Shown piece by piece: positions 20,378 to 33,075 of a stretch of DNA of 64,000 nt; the stretch's first letter is position 1; each line of letters opens with the position of its first letter. The DNA lies in the NCBI GenBank assembly GCA_027943335.1, contig BSBK01002933.1:248001-312000 (forward strand), read 5' to 3'. This DNA comes from Chamaecyparis obtusa. Its lineage: Eukaryota > Streptophyta > Pinopsida > Cupressales > Cupressaceae. The notes under the pieces were generated by a model that did no database searches, was not told the origin of the DNA, and worked only from the letters and a program-made list of their open reading frames with translations. The position numbers and the translations under genes were made by a program.

Positions 20378-21604
20378 TGTTGGAATTAAGAGAGATAGGT
20401 ACTAAGAGGGGAGGGGTGAATCAGTGCTTTCAAAACTTTAGTTGCAAAAACTTTTTGATCTATAACTGAATATTGTGATAACCGATCAAAATAATTTGAA
20501 TCTAAGTGCATAAATCAATCATCTAGTTAACTTAAGAAAGTAAACAATATGAAATCAATATGACAATCACATAACACAAGTATTTTGGTAATGCAGAAAC
20601 CCTTGTTAGAAGGTAAAAACTACGGTGGGGATGACACCCACAAATTCTTCACTATTGCAGATAGAAAAGGTTTGCCTGTTAAGGCTAGAAGTTTTGATCA
20701 CTTATAGTGATCTTACCCTATTAGGAGTAACATATTAGATCAGCTAGATCTACCTAATTATAGGATTTAACAACACTATATGAAGTGTGTACTCGGTTAA
20801 GAGATTTATACAAAGACTGTTAAGTCTACTCTGTTAAGAGATTTACCAAAACTCTATCACAATTGTCAGAACGTAATAGGTAAAATATCTGCTAGTTGAC
20901 CACTCAATTGTCTGAAACAGATCTATAAGTTCTTATCAAAATATCACCTTATTTGTGATGGTTCTCTGCTCTGATCTGCTCAGTTGCCTTGTCTGATTCT
21001 ACTCAATCTGAAAACCTCTGTACTCTGTTCTGCTCAGTAAACTAATTGTCTTGAAGATAGGCAATTTATTCAAGTGTTTCATGATTCATATATATCATTT
21101 CAACAACCTTTTAAAATGGTGCAAACATATACAATATATAGTGTTATGTTTTGCCGCTTAAACAAAAATTAGGTTACAAAAGAAAATCATAACCCTAAGA
21201 TCTACGGTGCAAAATAACCTAGATCAACTAATACAAATAAGATAATCATTGCATTTAATGAATATCTTTTACAATAAATGCTCCTCGATCTTGGTAAACC
21301 ATTTTACAATCTGTTATAACCATTTACATAGAATAATGTGCCATTTTTTATTATTATGTCGTTTACTGTGATCATTGGTAAACACTATATAATTTGCTCG
21401 GTGTATACTGCGATGCTCAGTGTTTATTGACTGTCGGTGTCAGTGTCGCTGGTGCTTGGTTAACTGTGTGATGCTTGGTGTAAGGCTTTACCAACTGCTC
21501 TGTCTTACTTCTAGTTACTGACTGTCTCAATGTAAATAACCGACCGACCTGTTTACTATCCTTTGATACTAATGACAACCTAAAATGCTCAATAGAGATT
21601 AACA
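20378..21604 (-). repeat. 5' LTR of element D
   Basis: 1227 bp; on the plus strand it reads TGTTGGAATT...GAGATTAACA. It adjoins the PBS and shares with E's LTR both ends and an internal motif near the PBS side (GAGGGGAGGGGTGAATCAG at about 20407). The LTR of E (61376-62524) aligns along most of its length. Confidence 0.82.
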
Positions 21605-22269
21605 ACTTGTCAGATTAGTTCCTTTGGTGCGCTAATGCTTTGACCTCTAGAAAAGATTTAATACATCTTATACTATCTTCACATACCTCTGCTTTGCTTA
21701 TCATAACTCTATTGCAACTTCCATACCAAATATAATGGGTGCACCTTATATTTATGCGCTCATACAAAATACATAAATAAGTTGGCCTTATAACTAATTA
21801 CAAACAATGCTTCCAAATGAATTGGCTTAAGCATGCTTACAATTATACATATAAACATGTCGGCAACCTAAATACAATAGGCGCATGGCCTTTACAATAT
21901 TACATTACAATCGCAAACCAAAATGCTAACTGTCAGCTCCAAGCTCTGTTCTCTGCTGGCACACACTGGTTGTGCAACTTCAACTGACTGTAACTTTCGC
22001 ATCTTTGCATATCTACTAATGCACTCATAGAATAAGTCTAAGTATAGTCTAACAAGCTTAACTTTCAGGGCGCATACCATAATTCATTCATACACACATG
22101 TGCTGATGCTCTAAGTTGCATAAACTCTGTACACTGTCCAGTCTTCAACACTTAACTGAATTCTGATCTTTACACTAAGTGTGTTGACTCCAAACTGCTA
22201 TATGACTTTTTTTCCATAATGAAAACACTATATCTAGTCATATACTTCAGTATAGACAACTTGCCGATA
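21605..22269. other. Unassigned AT-rich sequence between elements D and C
   Basis: No coding signal and no match I can see to either neighbouring LTR. The first ~170 bp of C's LTR (as seen at 37840-38015) are not found here, so C's 3' LTR was truncated at about 22270. This stretch may be older host or element sequence. Confidence 0.4.
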
Positions 22270-23417
22270 GGTAAAACCCCAGTGGGAATTAGCACCCACT
22301 ATAAACTGCACTAGAGTATAATGATCCCTATTAGAAGATCTTACAACCCTTTTAGGAGTTGATCTTTACAATACATGAAATACATTGATCTGGTCAAAGG
22401 TCGGACCTTGTTAGGAGTCTTTTATAAATAACCCTATTAAAGGTGAGGACTCATTGTTCGGGAGCACACTGCTCATATGGTGAAGGTTGCAACCTTCTGC
22501 ACAATAGATACGCACTATATCTGAATCTTGGTGAACTATGAATTAGAACTTTTGTCTTGATCAATTCCAATGAATAGTATACACTCTTTGCTTCTTCACA
22601 TAGATCTTCAACTGATGATTGATATAGCTTTACTGACCCAATACTTTCACACCTTCTTGCTCTGCTTGCATAATCCTTCATTAGCGATCACAACTGATTG
22701 GCTATAAGTAGACTTATCCAAAAGATATAGTCAAGTTGGCCTATTAGAACCTTCTTGAAATCATATTAATGAAATGATAAAACTCTCCAACAACATTTCC
22801 AATGGCTATACTAAGCACACAACACAAATAAGACTGTGCAACCCAATAAGAGTAGACGCGTCGCTTCACACTGTCGGCTCCACCAAATTAACTCAAACTT
22901 TACTCTCAAGCTGAAATATGTTATGCGCTCTTAACCAAACAACCTTAGCTTATAACCATACATGAAACCAAAGCACACATACCATAATAATAGGCACAAC
23001 TATTGAAATAATACAAACACTGTCAGCTCTCAACAAATAATCTCCTGAAACTGTAACTGGCAAATAGAAATATCATAACTCAACTTCAACTACAGTACTA
23101 ACTCTCCATTTATGAACATAGCATCATGATCATGTCTACAACACAAAAATAAATGCGCAAGGCTCCATCATAACCATATTGTGAATCACATACAAAACTC
23201 TTCTTGCAACACTTTCAGGAACACTATTGTTACAAACAACTACACAAATGTCTGCACTCTGAATCAATCTTTGTGTCTATGATATCATACTAATAGCATA
23301 TTCATACAACATATTCTCAAGTCTCTCTGCATATAACTACAACACATGCTTCTTACCATATGTTTTCATCAATGACAAACATACAGTCAACACTGACTTA
23401 CTAACAAATCTCCAACA
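22270..23417 (-). repeat. 3' LTR of copia element C (truncated)
   Basis: Starts (minus strand) TGTTGGAGATTTGTTAG next to the PPT and aligns with the 5' LTR 38015-39145, sharing for example AGTGGGAATTAGCACCCACT. The outermost ~170 bp are missing. Many substitutions separate it from the 5' LTR, so C is older than B. Confidence 0.85.
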
Positions 23418-23431
23418 ATCTCCCCCTTTGG
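23418..23431 (-). other. Polypurine tract of copia element C
   Basis: Minus strand CCAAAGGGGGAGAT immediately before the LTR start TGTTGGAG. A similar tract precedes E's LTR. Confidence 0.82.
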
Positions 23432-23667
23432 CATTGATGGAAACATATGAAATGAAAAACACCACCAATCTAAAATTAAAACAATATCTCCATCTCCTCA
23501 ACAACATACTCCCCCATAAATGATTTCTCCATCTACTATTGAATGCTCCTCCTTACTACTACATACTCCCCCTTTCTAGAATAAATTAACTATTTTATTT
23601 TTCATGACTATATACTCCCCCTTTGACGTCAATGGCAAAGGGTGACAAAAATAAATAAGCATAGGTA

Positions 23668-24366
23668 CTACTTCTGAAGTAGAGTAGTCCACCATTCATC
23701 AGTCACTAAGGACTGATGCACTACTGCAAACTCAAAATCAGATCCAATGAAGGGAATTACTCCCAGCTTCTCCCTAAGATACTCAAATGTATCCTTCGGC
23801 AATGGCTTTGTGAATATGTCTGCTAACTATTCTTTAGTACTCACATAATCCAACTTTACATCTTTCTCAACAACTTTCTCTCTTATAAAATGATATTTTA
23901 TCTCAATGTATTTTGTCTTTGCATGCATCATAGGGTTCTTTGACATATTGATAGTGCTAGTGTTGTCACAATGAATAAAAATAGGATAATCAATCTGGAT
24001 TCCAAAATCCTTTATCATCTGCTTGATCCAAACAATTTTAGAATAATTTAATGTTGTTGCTACATACTCTGCTTTTGTTGTTGACTAATAAATACAATTC
24101 TACTTCTTGCTTATCCAAGTAACTAGTCTATCTCTAAGAAATATTGCTCCTCTCGAGGTGCTCTTTCTATCATCATCACAACCTACCTAATCTACATTTG
24201 TATACACATGAAGTTCTACATTCTCTGAGTTAGGATACCATAAACCATAGTCTATAGTTCCTTTCAAATATCTGAATATCCTTTTTACTACCATAAGATT
24301 TCTTTGTTTAGGTTGAGCTACAAATCTTCAGACAACACCAACTGCATTAGAAATATATGGTCTAGA
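23668..24366 (-). pseudogene. pol: RNase H domain of copia element C
   Basis: Reads in pieces after the RT: QRNLMVVKRIFRYLKGT, then a DDRKSTS-like motif, KAEYVA, and the terminal block at 24018-23827 (FIHCDNTSTINMSKNP, RTKYIEI-like KTKYIEIKYHFIREKV) ending LADIFTKPLP, a copia hallmark. At least four stops interrupt it. The domain normally removes the RNA template during reverse transcription. Ends at TAG 23668. Confidence 0.88.
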
Positions 24367-25517
24367 CTAAGTAATATATATGAGTTTACCAATCACAGAC
24401 TTATACATAGTCTTGGCAAATGTTGTAGAATCATCATCTTTTGAAAGCTTTCTTCCTGTTATCATAGGGGTGCTTACTGGCTTGCAATCATCCATTTTGA
24501 ACTTATTCAATATCTCTTTCACATACTTAGACTGATTAATAAATATACCTTTGTTTGTTTGTTGCACATTTAATCCCAAAAAGTACTTGATAGGTCCAAT
24601 CATGCTTATTTCAAACTCACTCTCCATCTCTTTAGAAAAATCTACAATAAGCTTGTCATTACCACCAAAAATAATGTCATCAACAAAAATAACAACTAGT
24701 AATAATCCTTCAGGTGTCTCTCTTATGAATAAGTTACAATATGTTGCTCCTTTCTTAAATCCGTTCTTTGTCAAGTAACCATCCAGTCTTTCATACCATG
24801 CTCTAGCGGATTTCTTTAGTCCATAGAGGGCTTTCTTTAGTTTGCAAACCATGTCAAGTTTTTCTGATAAACTAAATCCTTCAGGTTGCTCTATGTAGAC
24901 TTCTTCCTTAAATTCTCCATTCAGGAATGCTGACTTGACATGCATCTGATATACCTTAAAGTCTTTGTATGTTGCATAGACTATAAATAAATTTATAGCT
25001 TCCAATCTGCTTACAGGGGCAAATATATCAGAGTAATCAATTCCTTCTCTCTTGGCATATCCTTTACATACTAGTCTTGCTTTGTTTCTTACCACTATAC
25101 CATCTTCATTCATCTTGTTTCTAAATATCCACTTGGTTCCAATCACATTTTTATCACTAGGCCTAGGGGCCAATTCCAATGTATCATTATTAACTATCTG
25201 ATCTAACTCTTCTTTCATTGCTTCATGCCAATCTGAATCATTACATGTAACCTTCAACACTTAAATGTTCAATTTGTGAAAGTAAACATACCACTTCATC
25301 AATTGCTGAATTTTTTGCTCTTGATCTTGTCATGAATTTGTTATTCTAATCTCCAATGATATCTTCTTTTGAATGATATCTAGATGTGAATTTTGGAATA
25401 TTAGTTGCGACTCTCTCATCTGTCTTTTGTGGCTCTTCTTCACTTAGTTCAGGTTCACTGATTAATACATCAATGTTGTCAAACATTTCTTCAACATCCG
25501 CTTCTCTACTAATAGGT
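24367..25517 (-). pseudogene. pol: Hinge and reverse transcriptase of copia element C
   Basis: The main open part is 25260-24367 (297 codons), the RVT_2 domain of Ty1/copia: [52 protein letters not shown], and catalytic FVDDIIFGG. Upstream to 25517 lies the hinge (TPRPISREADVEEMFD), with stops near 25346 and 25261. The YVDD-type box reads FVDD. The equivalent of the [11 protein letters not shown] motif reads [11 protein letters not shown], so its first RT catalytic Asp is His: another disabling change. Confidence 0.92.
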
Positions 25518-25522
25518 CTAGG
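25518..25522. repeat. Target site duplication of element B (left copy)
   Basis: CTAGG directly outside the LTR of B; the identical CTAGG follows the other LTR at 35453-35457. Five-base duplications are normal for gypsy integrase. Confidence 0.92.
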
Positions 25523-26188
25523 TGTGTGCGATAATTGTGTCACACTTCTATGAATCATTACATTCAAGAACACTCAAGAATGAGGCCTCAAAAATTGATC
25601 CATAGCTTCCTAGGCATGGAGTGCAAGGGTTTTTAAGAATGCTCTCAACTAGAGTTATTAAGCCAATAACCTTGCTAGTAAACCATGCAATGGGAGATTC
25701 AAATGAAGACAAGGGCAATAATGCCAATATCCTCAAGAATCAAATGAAAATGCAATGCAATGCTATGCTAGAAATGGAAATGTAAGCTAAGCTATGAAAA
25801 TGAAGATGCAAGTATTACAAAGCCTCCTAGTTAAGCTAGATGAATTAATCTAAAGCATAAAGGAAACTAAGCTAAGAATGCCATGATAATGCAAGAAATG
25901 AAACTATGATAACATGTAGATGCAAAAGCCAAGAATGCTCCAAATCTCCAAAAGCTCCAAAGTGACCTAGAAAACCTGCAGCATAACATTAGCATAAAAA
26001 GTTGGGGCTTTTTATTTATTAAAAGGGGAGGAAATGTTCCTTTTAAATAAATAAAGACTTAGGATAAGATGGTTAGCCCATAGAAAATAATCAAATAAAT
26101 GATAGAGCTAGGATTTGATCAAGAATAAGCAATTTATGATTTAGCAAAAGGGGCTAATAGTCTCAATGACCATTTTTAGGTGTATACA
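25523..26188 (-). repeat. 3' LTR of gypsy element B
   Basis: 666 bp; minus strand TGTATACACC...CGCACACA. Nearly identical to 34787-35452. Differences include clusters at the sites matching AGTTGGGGC versus AGTTAAGGT. Confidence 0.95.
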
Positions 26189-26201
26189 TTTGCCCCTCTT
26201 T
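26189..26201 (-). other. Polypurine tract of gypsy element B
   Basis: Minus strand AAAGAGGGGCAAA, identical to the tract of A at 13578-13590, directly before LTR start TGTATACACC. Confidence 0.9.
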
Positions 26202-28115
26202 GACTAATGTGTGATCGATCTAGGAACACATGTAGTCAAAGAATGAAGTTGAAATGTAAGATCGATTTGGGATCACAAAGCAACTCAGATCAGCCAAGAA
26301 AGTAAGAGATAGCCAAGAAGGCAAGAAGATAGCAATCTGACTCCAAAGAATGAAGTGCATAGAAATAGCAAGTCCTTCGTGATCAGCCTGGTAGCGACAG
26401 TACTGAACACTTAGGAAAGAGATGGCCAATAAGATATGATATGTTTGCCCCCTTGGGATCGAAAGTGAAATTTGGTAGAGGGAATGTAGAAGCAAGAGCA
26501 ACATGATCAAATCACTATAAATCATAATCGAATAAAGAGAACAGAATAACCATCAAGCAGTGAAGATATGCCCCACACATGGGACATGGGGCACGAACCT
26601 ATCGGTCCCTCAACCTGTAAACACCATGGAGAGAGGAGTTGAACTTGGGATTTGAAAGTGAATGAAAGACTAGAAGTTTGAAAGAGATGGGGATGAAGAG
26701 GTGAAGAATGCCCCAGCGAAGATCGAAGGATCAAGCCTCAAAAGGTCAGCCAACTGCGCGAAAAAGGGGGAAAAGGTGATTTGGATGATCAAGGTGAACT
26801 CGGATTTTGATTTCGATCTCGAAATGAAAGGAAAATGATGGGATATGAAAGACTAGAAGCAAAAGACATGATCAGGAAGAAGCGAAAGGTGAACACAGTT
26901 GATTAACAAGTCTGTGAAAGATAAAGGAGAGCTCTCTCCATATGCAAGATGCAAAACTAAACTAACATGAAATTAACTATGCAAGCTACATGAAAAGTGG
27001 TTTACTTGCAAGGTTACAAAGCCAATAGACATCTAATTATCATCATCGAGCATTATTGGTAGCATCGCAAGATCATACAATACACACTAGCATAACTATG
27101 TGAATCTGAATATGATCTATATCAGATAGAAATGTGGAAATCCCACCTAGGCATCAAAGACATGTAGGTCAAGATGACTAGTGTAGTGAGATTACCTAAG
27201 TTTGATATGGTGAGATTATGCTTGTATCAAGACACACGAAAGTCAAGATGACTATAAGCATGCACTCGCATAACAGTCAAGGATAATACCTTGTCAATCC
27301 ATAGTGTCAAGTAAGACCAGCATAAATGCTCATGACAGTTAGGACCAACAAAATATACCCACAAGAAAAAAAAGAAATAAAACATGTTCTCATTCCCTCA
27401 GTCTTTTAGCTATGCATCATCGAAAATGATCATAGGGGGAGAACACTCAGCAAAGAAAGCATCATAGACAACACACAAAAAAATAAAGCCAAGCAAGTCT
27501 CAGCGAGTCAAATGTTTAAGTGCGTGTGTGTAGGTCATAGAGTCAAACTTTGAGTATCGCATCTGCTAGTCAGAAATATTGCATCATCTAGACTGCGGGT
27601 AGGATATCTAATAAGTGTTGAGAAAAACTCGACGCTAGGGTAGTGTTGAAAAACACAATTGGGGTGGTGTTGAAAAACACCATTTGCGAGATGCCTAAGA
27701 AACCCAGATGCACAAAGAGACCCAAGATAAGCTTAAAACAACATATGCCCCCTAGACTAAGACAAGAATCAATTCCAGGCTAGGAGAGGCAAAGCGAGAA
27801 GTGGAGTGAATGAGCGCCACGCAAGACTGATAGACATAGGTGCAGAGGGTCTCAAGCAGCGCCTATTTCTAGGTTTTTATCACTTGATAGATTTATTGCA
27901 ATTTTTTATTTTATTTTTTCACGACTTTTTATAATTTTTTTTTTGTATTTTTGCTACCAAGGCGCTTGTTTCCAGATTTTCACCAAGGCACTTTTTCTAT
28001 TTTTTTGAATTTTTGATTTTTAAGATTTTTTCAACATCATATATGATATTTTTTTTTTTGAGTTTTTTCAAGATCATAAATTATGTACAAAGAATGCCCC
28101 AAATAGAAATGGGCA
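26202..28115 (-). other. 3' noncoding region of element B
   Basis: Matches A's 3' region in order (A-rich block, repeated small hairpins at 27643-27680, conserved block near 27000-27600, CGCAGTTGGCTGACC near 26750), but without the 2.9-kb antisense gene block of A. No coding sequence seen. Confidence 0.75.
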
Positions 28116-31100
28116 TCAAGAATCTACTTCCGCTGATGTAGAGAACTGATAGGCCCCAAGCCCAAATGTTGCAGCTGCGATGATAGGAGGTCTCAACCAG
28201 TTTGACCAATAATAACTAGCCCTAAGCAATGTCTGAGCTAATGGAGGATCGTTAGAATGTGGTCCACATATGCCATCGTGGATTTCAACTAGCACTTTTT
28301 CTAACTCCTCTATTTCTAGACACTTAAGGAGAGTTCCATCTAGACCCTTCCTATACAAGTCACCAGAGACAAGGGCAAAGTGTAAGGGATGGTGGGAAGA
28401 ATGGTGTAGTGGATTGTCAAGAAGAATATGAGGTGGAAGATATGAAAAGATGGCAGGATTGTAAGATTTGTGAGCAGGATAGCGTAATTCATCCACCAGG
28501 AACTTGAAGTGAAATTTATTTGTAAGATGGATGTCGAAGTAACCAAGGCATTAGCAACTTTGTTCTCAGCTCTAGGAATGGGCTGAAGTGTAGCAGATAT
28601 GAGATCATGCTTGAAGTAGTGTACCATTTTTTTATAGAGAATCAACTTGTCATCTTTTATTTGAGAATCATTATTTTTGAGCAGATTTTTATTTTTACTT
28701 TTCTTAGGTGCAGATACTGCCACAATGTGGTTTTTTCCATCTGACCATTGCTCTTTTCTTTTGACTTGATGACTGTGATGCTTGATTGTTGATTCAATCT
28801 TTTTTGTTGCTAGTTTGCTGGTAGAAGAAGTAACAGGTGTTGATGCGAGATGAAATGAAGTGATTGGTTCAATAGCATTTATGTGAGAGGTGTCATCTCT
28901 GGTGACAAGAGAAGTTGAGCCTATAGGGTAAGCTCCAAAAGTAGCTAGATCTAGATTTTTCATAGAAGGACCAATGTAGTCAACTAAGGCAATACGGGGA
29001 ACAAACCCATCAGACCCTTCATGAGACTCATCGACTACATCGGTATGGTTACAAGAGGCATGAACTACATCAACATCCATAGCTGTCATGGAAGAATCTT
29101 GTAGAAGAGGCTTAAGATGCCGAGAAGTAGAGATACTCATGTCATTATGTGATAGATCACCTCTTTGTAGTAGTCGTGCAATGTTGCGACGTTGTCTATC
29201 ATAGTGCAATGATTCTTTAGGCACATAGGTTCTAGACATAGAGGCCTCAGCTATATCATCAGTAGATATACATTCTTCTCCCCAAAGAAGTGAAGTAGAA
29301 GGAAGATCATCTCCCATTTGAACCATAGTGTGCAGTGGTGACTCGTCTGTATCTGTGTCTGAATTACTGAGCATGGGAGTATTTTTGGAATTATCAAGGA
29401 GGGAAAATCTACCCTCATATTCTCTATAGATCCACTCTTGAATAGCTTGTTCTTCTCTTTCTGCTTCTAAAGGAACAGATGAAGGAACAAAAGTATCAAA
29501 GATCGTCATAGCAGAAGTGGAAGGCTTCATCTGATCAGAAGGTCTCCCATATGACCTAGGAGAAACATGTATAGAAGCAAAGGAATCCAACGTATATTCA
29601 CCCATACCAAGGCTCATCATCTTAAGTGTTTTCTTAGCAGCAACTAGAGATGTACTAGGATCAACAGAAGGTTCATTGTGAGGAAAAAAAATTTCAGCAG
29701 CAGCAAGAGCATTAATAGCAATAGTATGGTCTCCAAGAATCACAACTTCAATGCCATTGTACGGAAATTTGATGCACTGATGATAAGTGGAAGGAACAAC
29801 TTGCATGTCATGGATCCAAGGACGGCCCAAAAGAATTTTGTATGCGAGTGGGGTGTCCAATACTTGGAAGCTAATATCTTTCATGACAGGGCCCACTCAG
29901 ATAGGCAGCATGACAAGACCTTTGGAAGATCTTTCCACTTCATCATAAGCTTTTATAGTAATCTTCTTCTTAGAATCCACAGTGAATTCTGACAAACCCA
30001 ATTGTTGTATGACATTGAAAGAAACAATATTTAACCTTGCACCATTGTCTATCAGGACTCGGCGGACTCGGGTATTGTAGACTAGAACTTCAATGTGTAA
30101 AGCTAGATTATGCGGGTGAGCAATAGATATGTCATCTTCTGCAGAAAAGGAGAGAGATAGTGGAGATGAAATGTGGTTGACCATAGCCTGAAATTGATCT
30201 AGATCAATGTCATTGGGAACACATGTTGTATGTAGAGCCTCATCAAGAATCTCTCTATGCGAAGGGGATAACCGAAGCAACTCAAGGATAGATATCTGGG
30301 TTGGTGTCTTTTGCAAATGTTGGACAAGATCATAGCTAGGGGTGGCTGAAGGAGCCACTTGTTTGGAAGGCAAAGCTTGCTTGGGATCTTGCACAATTTT
30401 AAGGACAATCTTGGCTTGCCCCCTAGTAACAACATTCAGTGTCTCACTTCAGGAAGATGAACTACCATGTGTTTGCAAGACCAACTTTGGCTTACCATGA
30501 TTGGCTTTATTATCCTCTTGAGACCTCATCATTAAAACACTCTCAACGGGCTCTACCATGTTGATCACAAGCGTATTAGAAGGATACATGTAATTGATCT
30601 TAGCATCATGATTCTTCTTATGTGCTTGAGAGGTTTCCCCCTTATCATGCTTAGGTAGAGGATCTTTGAAAGCTGTGTGATCAAAAATTTTAGTTAAGCC
30701 ATCAGTGGAGATTGTGTTGTTATCAATGAGGTCTTGAATATCATCCCTAAGCTTAAAACAATTATCTGTTGGATGTCCCTTGTTTCTGTGATAATGGTAG
30801 TAATGATCCTCTCTCCACCAATCAAGCTTATTTATCGGATCCCGGTTACCAGGTTTATCAGGAAGCGTAAGATATCCATTGTCAACCAAAGTCTTAAGGA
30901 TCACATCGTAAGGTTCTGCCAACTTGGTATAGATTCACTTTCGAAATGACTTCTTAGGCTTATCTGCATATTGAGGTTTAGGAGCGCCATGAGCGTTGGT
31001 AGCTTCTTGTTGTTTTGTTGCATAGATAGCATTGGAGAGATTGAAAGTAGGCTCTTTAGCTATAGGAGCATCAACAACCCCATCATTAACAACATACTTA

Positions 31101-32491
31101 TTTTTATTCCAAGGTTTGTTCTTGTCTTTGCCATTGCCTTTAGCATCTTTATTAATAACAATATCCCCTTTTCTTATAGCTACATCCTCAATCTGATATG
31201 CACTTTCAACCATGTCATCGAAAGAGGAGAACAGTTGTTTCCTTAGATCATAATACAACTCAGGCACAAGAGTGTTGACAAAAATATCAATCTTTTCCCT
31301 TTCGGGTAGCTGACGAGGATATCGAGAATACAATGACCTCCAACGTTGCAAATAAGTAGCAAATAACTCTCCTTGGTTTTGTCTCAAAGCACCAAGATCT
31401 ATCATGGTGATAGGCTGTTGGATATTGTATGAATAGTGCTGGGTAAATCGCTGAGCCAACTCATCAAAAGTCTTAAGAGGTGGTGTCAATTTTGCAAACC
31501 ATTCCAAAGCTTGTCCTCTTAAGCTTCGAGGGAATAATCGTAGAAGAAATGTGTCTCTGTGAAGAAAGTCCATACTAAGAGAATAAAAGTGACGCACATG
31601 GTCATGGGGATCACCATTTCCATCATACTTGTCGTATTTAGGAACCTCAATATCCCTAGGAAATGGGACCATGTATAGACTTTTATCAAAAGGAAGAGCA
31701 CAAATTGATTCTACAAAAGAGACCTTTGGAGGCTCTCTTTCTATTGCCATTTGGGTAAGGCGTTGATTTTTTTGACGCAGTTCTTCCTGAAGGACTTCCA
31801 ATTCAGTTGGTAATCTTTGTTGGACAATTTGTCTGACATCATAGCTAGGAGGAAGCTTGTATCCTCTAGAAGTCATATATTGAAAATATTGATCACCATT
31901 ATGCTCTAAAAGCTTATGCATCATTCGTTGGGAGACCACATCTTGTTCAAATCTCATAAGATCCTCACTAGAAATCTCATCATCAGCCTCTGCCTCATGT
32001 TGAGAGGGAGGAGGCCTAGGAGGTGAAGAAGGCATGCCAAAAGTGGGTCTTGGAGGAGATCTTGGTGGCGTGTTGTTGCCATTGTTGCCATTGATAAAAA
32101 GAGATCTATGCTCATGATTACTAGTCTCAAGTTGCTCATGAAATGTCCCTCTATAAGCCATGCACCTAGCAACATCCATCCTTTGTTGATTGTGTTCTTT
32201 GTCTAAGCGCGCTTGGTTATCCTTATGCTCAAAGTGTTCTTGCAAGCATTGGAATTTTTCTTGTCCAGTCAAAGTGAGCGAGACACTGTCTATGTTTTTG
32301 GGGGTCTTGAATGCGGAAAAGAGGAAACCTCCTTTGTACCATGGGGTAGCCTTAGAATCCTCAAATTGGTTAGAACTAGAATTGTTGTTGCTAATGGGTG
32401 CTTGTGAGCGTCTAGTTGGAGAAGGTAATTGTGTATGATTGAACGGAGGATGACTCTCCTACTCAAATTGAGACCGAGTTGTAACCGGCAT
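28116..32491 (-). pseudogene. gag-pol: Gag and internally deleted pol of gypsy element B
   Basis: ATG 32489-32491 (MPVTTRSQFE) matches A's start. One frame runs to about 28500 with stops at about 32459 (TAG), 30935, 30449 and 29897 (all TGA); a frame change near 28500 leads to the tail 28496-28116. Gag core includes KYDGNGDPHDHVRHFY and GELFATYLQRWR. The zinc box reads YHYHRNKGHPTDNC, missing the first Cys pair. The protease reads LIDNGARLN. Near 28670 the sequence jumps from the pre-RT linker to the end of the second RNase H (NDSQIKDDKLILYKKM). Near 28203 it jumps from the integrase zinc finger (HDGICGPHSN, YYW) to the GPY region (NWLRPPIIAAATFGLGAY). RT and the integrase DDE core are absent. 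Confidence 0.92.
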
Positions 32492-32864
32492 GAAAATAGA
32501 TGTTGGTTGACTAATAGAATGAGACAAAGTTTCTTAGATTTGAGATAAGCAAAGCTAATAAAGATCACTTGTCAAAGTAGAACAATAGAGAGATGGCTCA
32601 TCAAAAGTTCTCAAGCACTTACAACAATCAATTGACTAAAGCCAAGCAGCGAGCAAGAAGCTCAATAAGCAAGTAGCTAGAGAGGTAATCATGATGCGAC
32701 AAGTGATCAAGAGTTGCATTCATTAAGCTCAAATCCAATAGTTTTAGCTTATTTGTTTCAGTCTAGAACAAATCTAAGCATGTAGGCAACAAGCCAGCTT
32801 CAGGTAAGAACAGAAAAAGACATTCTACGACAGGTTAAAATACAGGTTTAGCAGCTCCAGATTG

Positions 32865-33075
32865 CAACAATGACAGGATAGTAGAAATGACCCAGGCGAT
32901 AGTTCTCAGGCAAACAGGGCGATACTCCTAAGATAGAGCGATACTTCACCTTATACCAGGTGATAGACCTCAATATACCAGAGCGATAGACTTCAAGCAA
33001 AGCAAGTGATAGATAGCAGGCACGAACTATCGCGCGATATTTCTCAGTAAGGTGTGCGATACTGTTGCAGATTTG
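32865..33075. repeat. TATCGC/GCGATA hairpin array 3
   Basis: Cluster of GCGATA/TATCGC cores (GGCGATAGTTC, GGGCGATACTCC, ACTATCGCGCGATATTTC) about 400-620 bp upstream of B's gag, the same relative place as array 1 in A. More decayed than array 2. Confidence 0.8.

Larger units (their letters stand above)
14563..21604 (-). mobile_element. Non-autonomous LTR element D with gag plus an extra gene, no pol
   Basis: Read on the minus strand: LTR 20378-21604, PBS for initiator tRNA-Met 20364-20375, gag 20313-18910, spacer with TATA box, then a long unrelated frame 18364-14724. No protease, integrase or RT motif occurs anywhere in it. Its 3' LTR is missing because element A sits at 14562; by comparison with element E the 3' LTR would have begun only tens of bases further left. 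Gag-only LTR elements in plants are known as TR-GAG elements; the added gene is what makes this one unusual. Element E at the right edge is a related copy. Confidence 0.82.

Noticed and set aside
25548..25736. 62-codon frame repeated almost identically at 34812-35000
   Set aside because: Both lie inside the two LTRs of element B; the repetition is due to the LTR pair, not to a duplicated gene.
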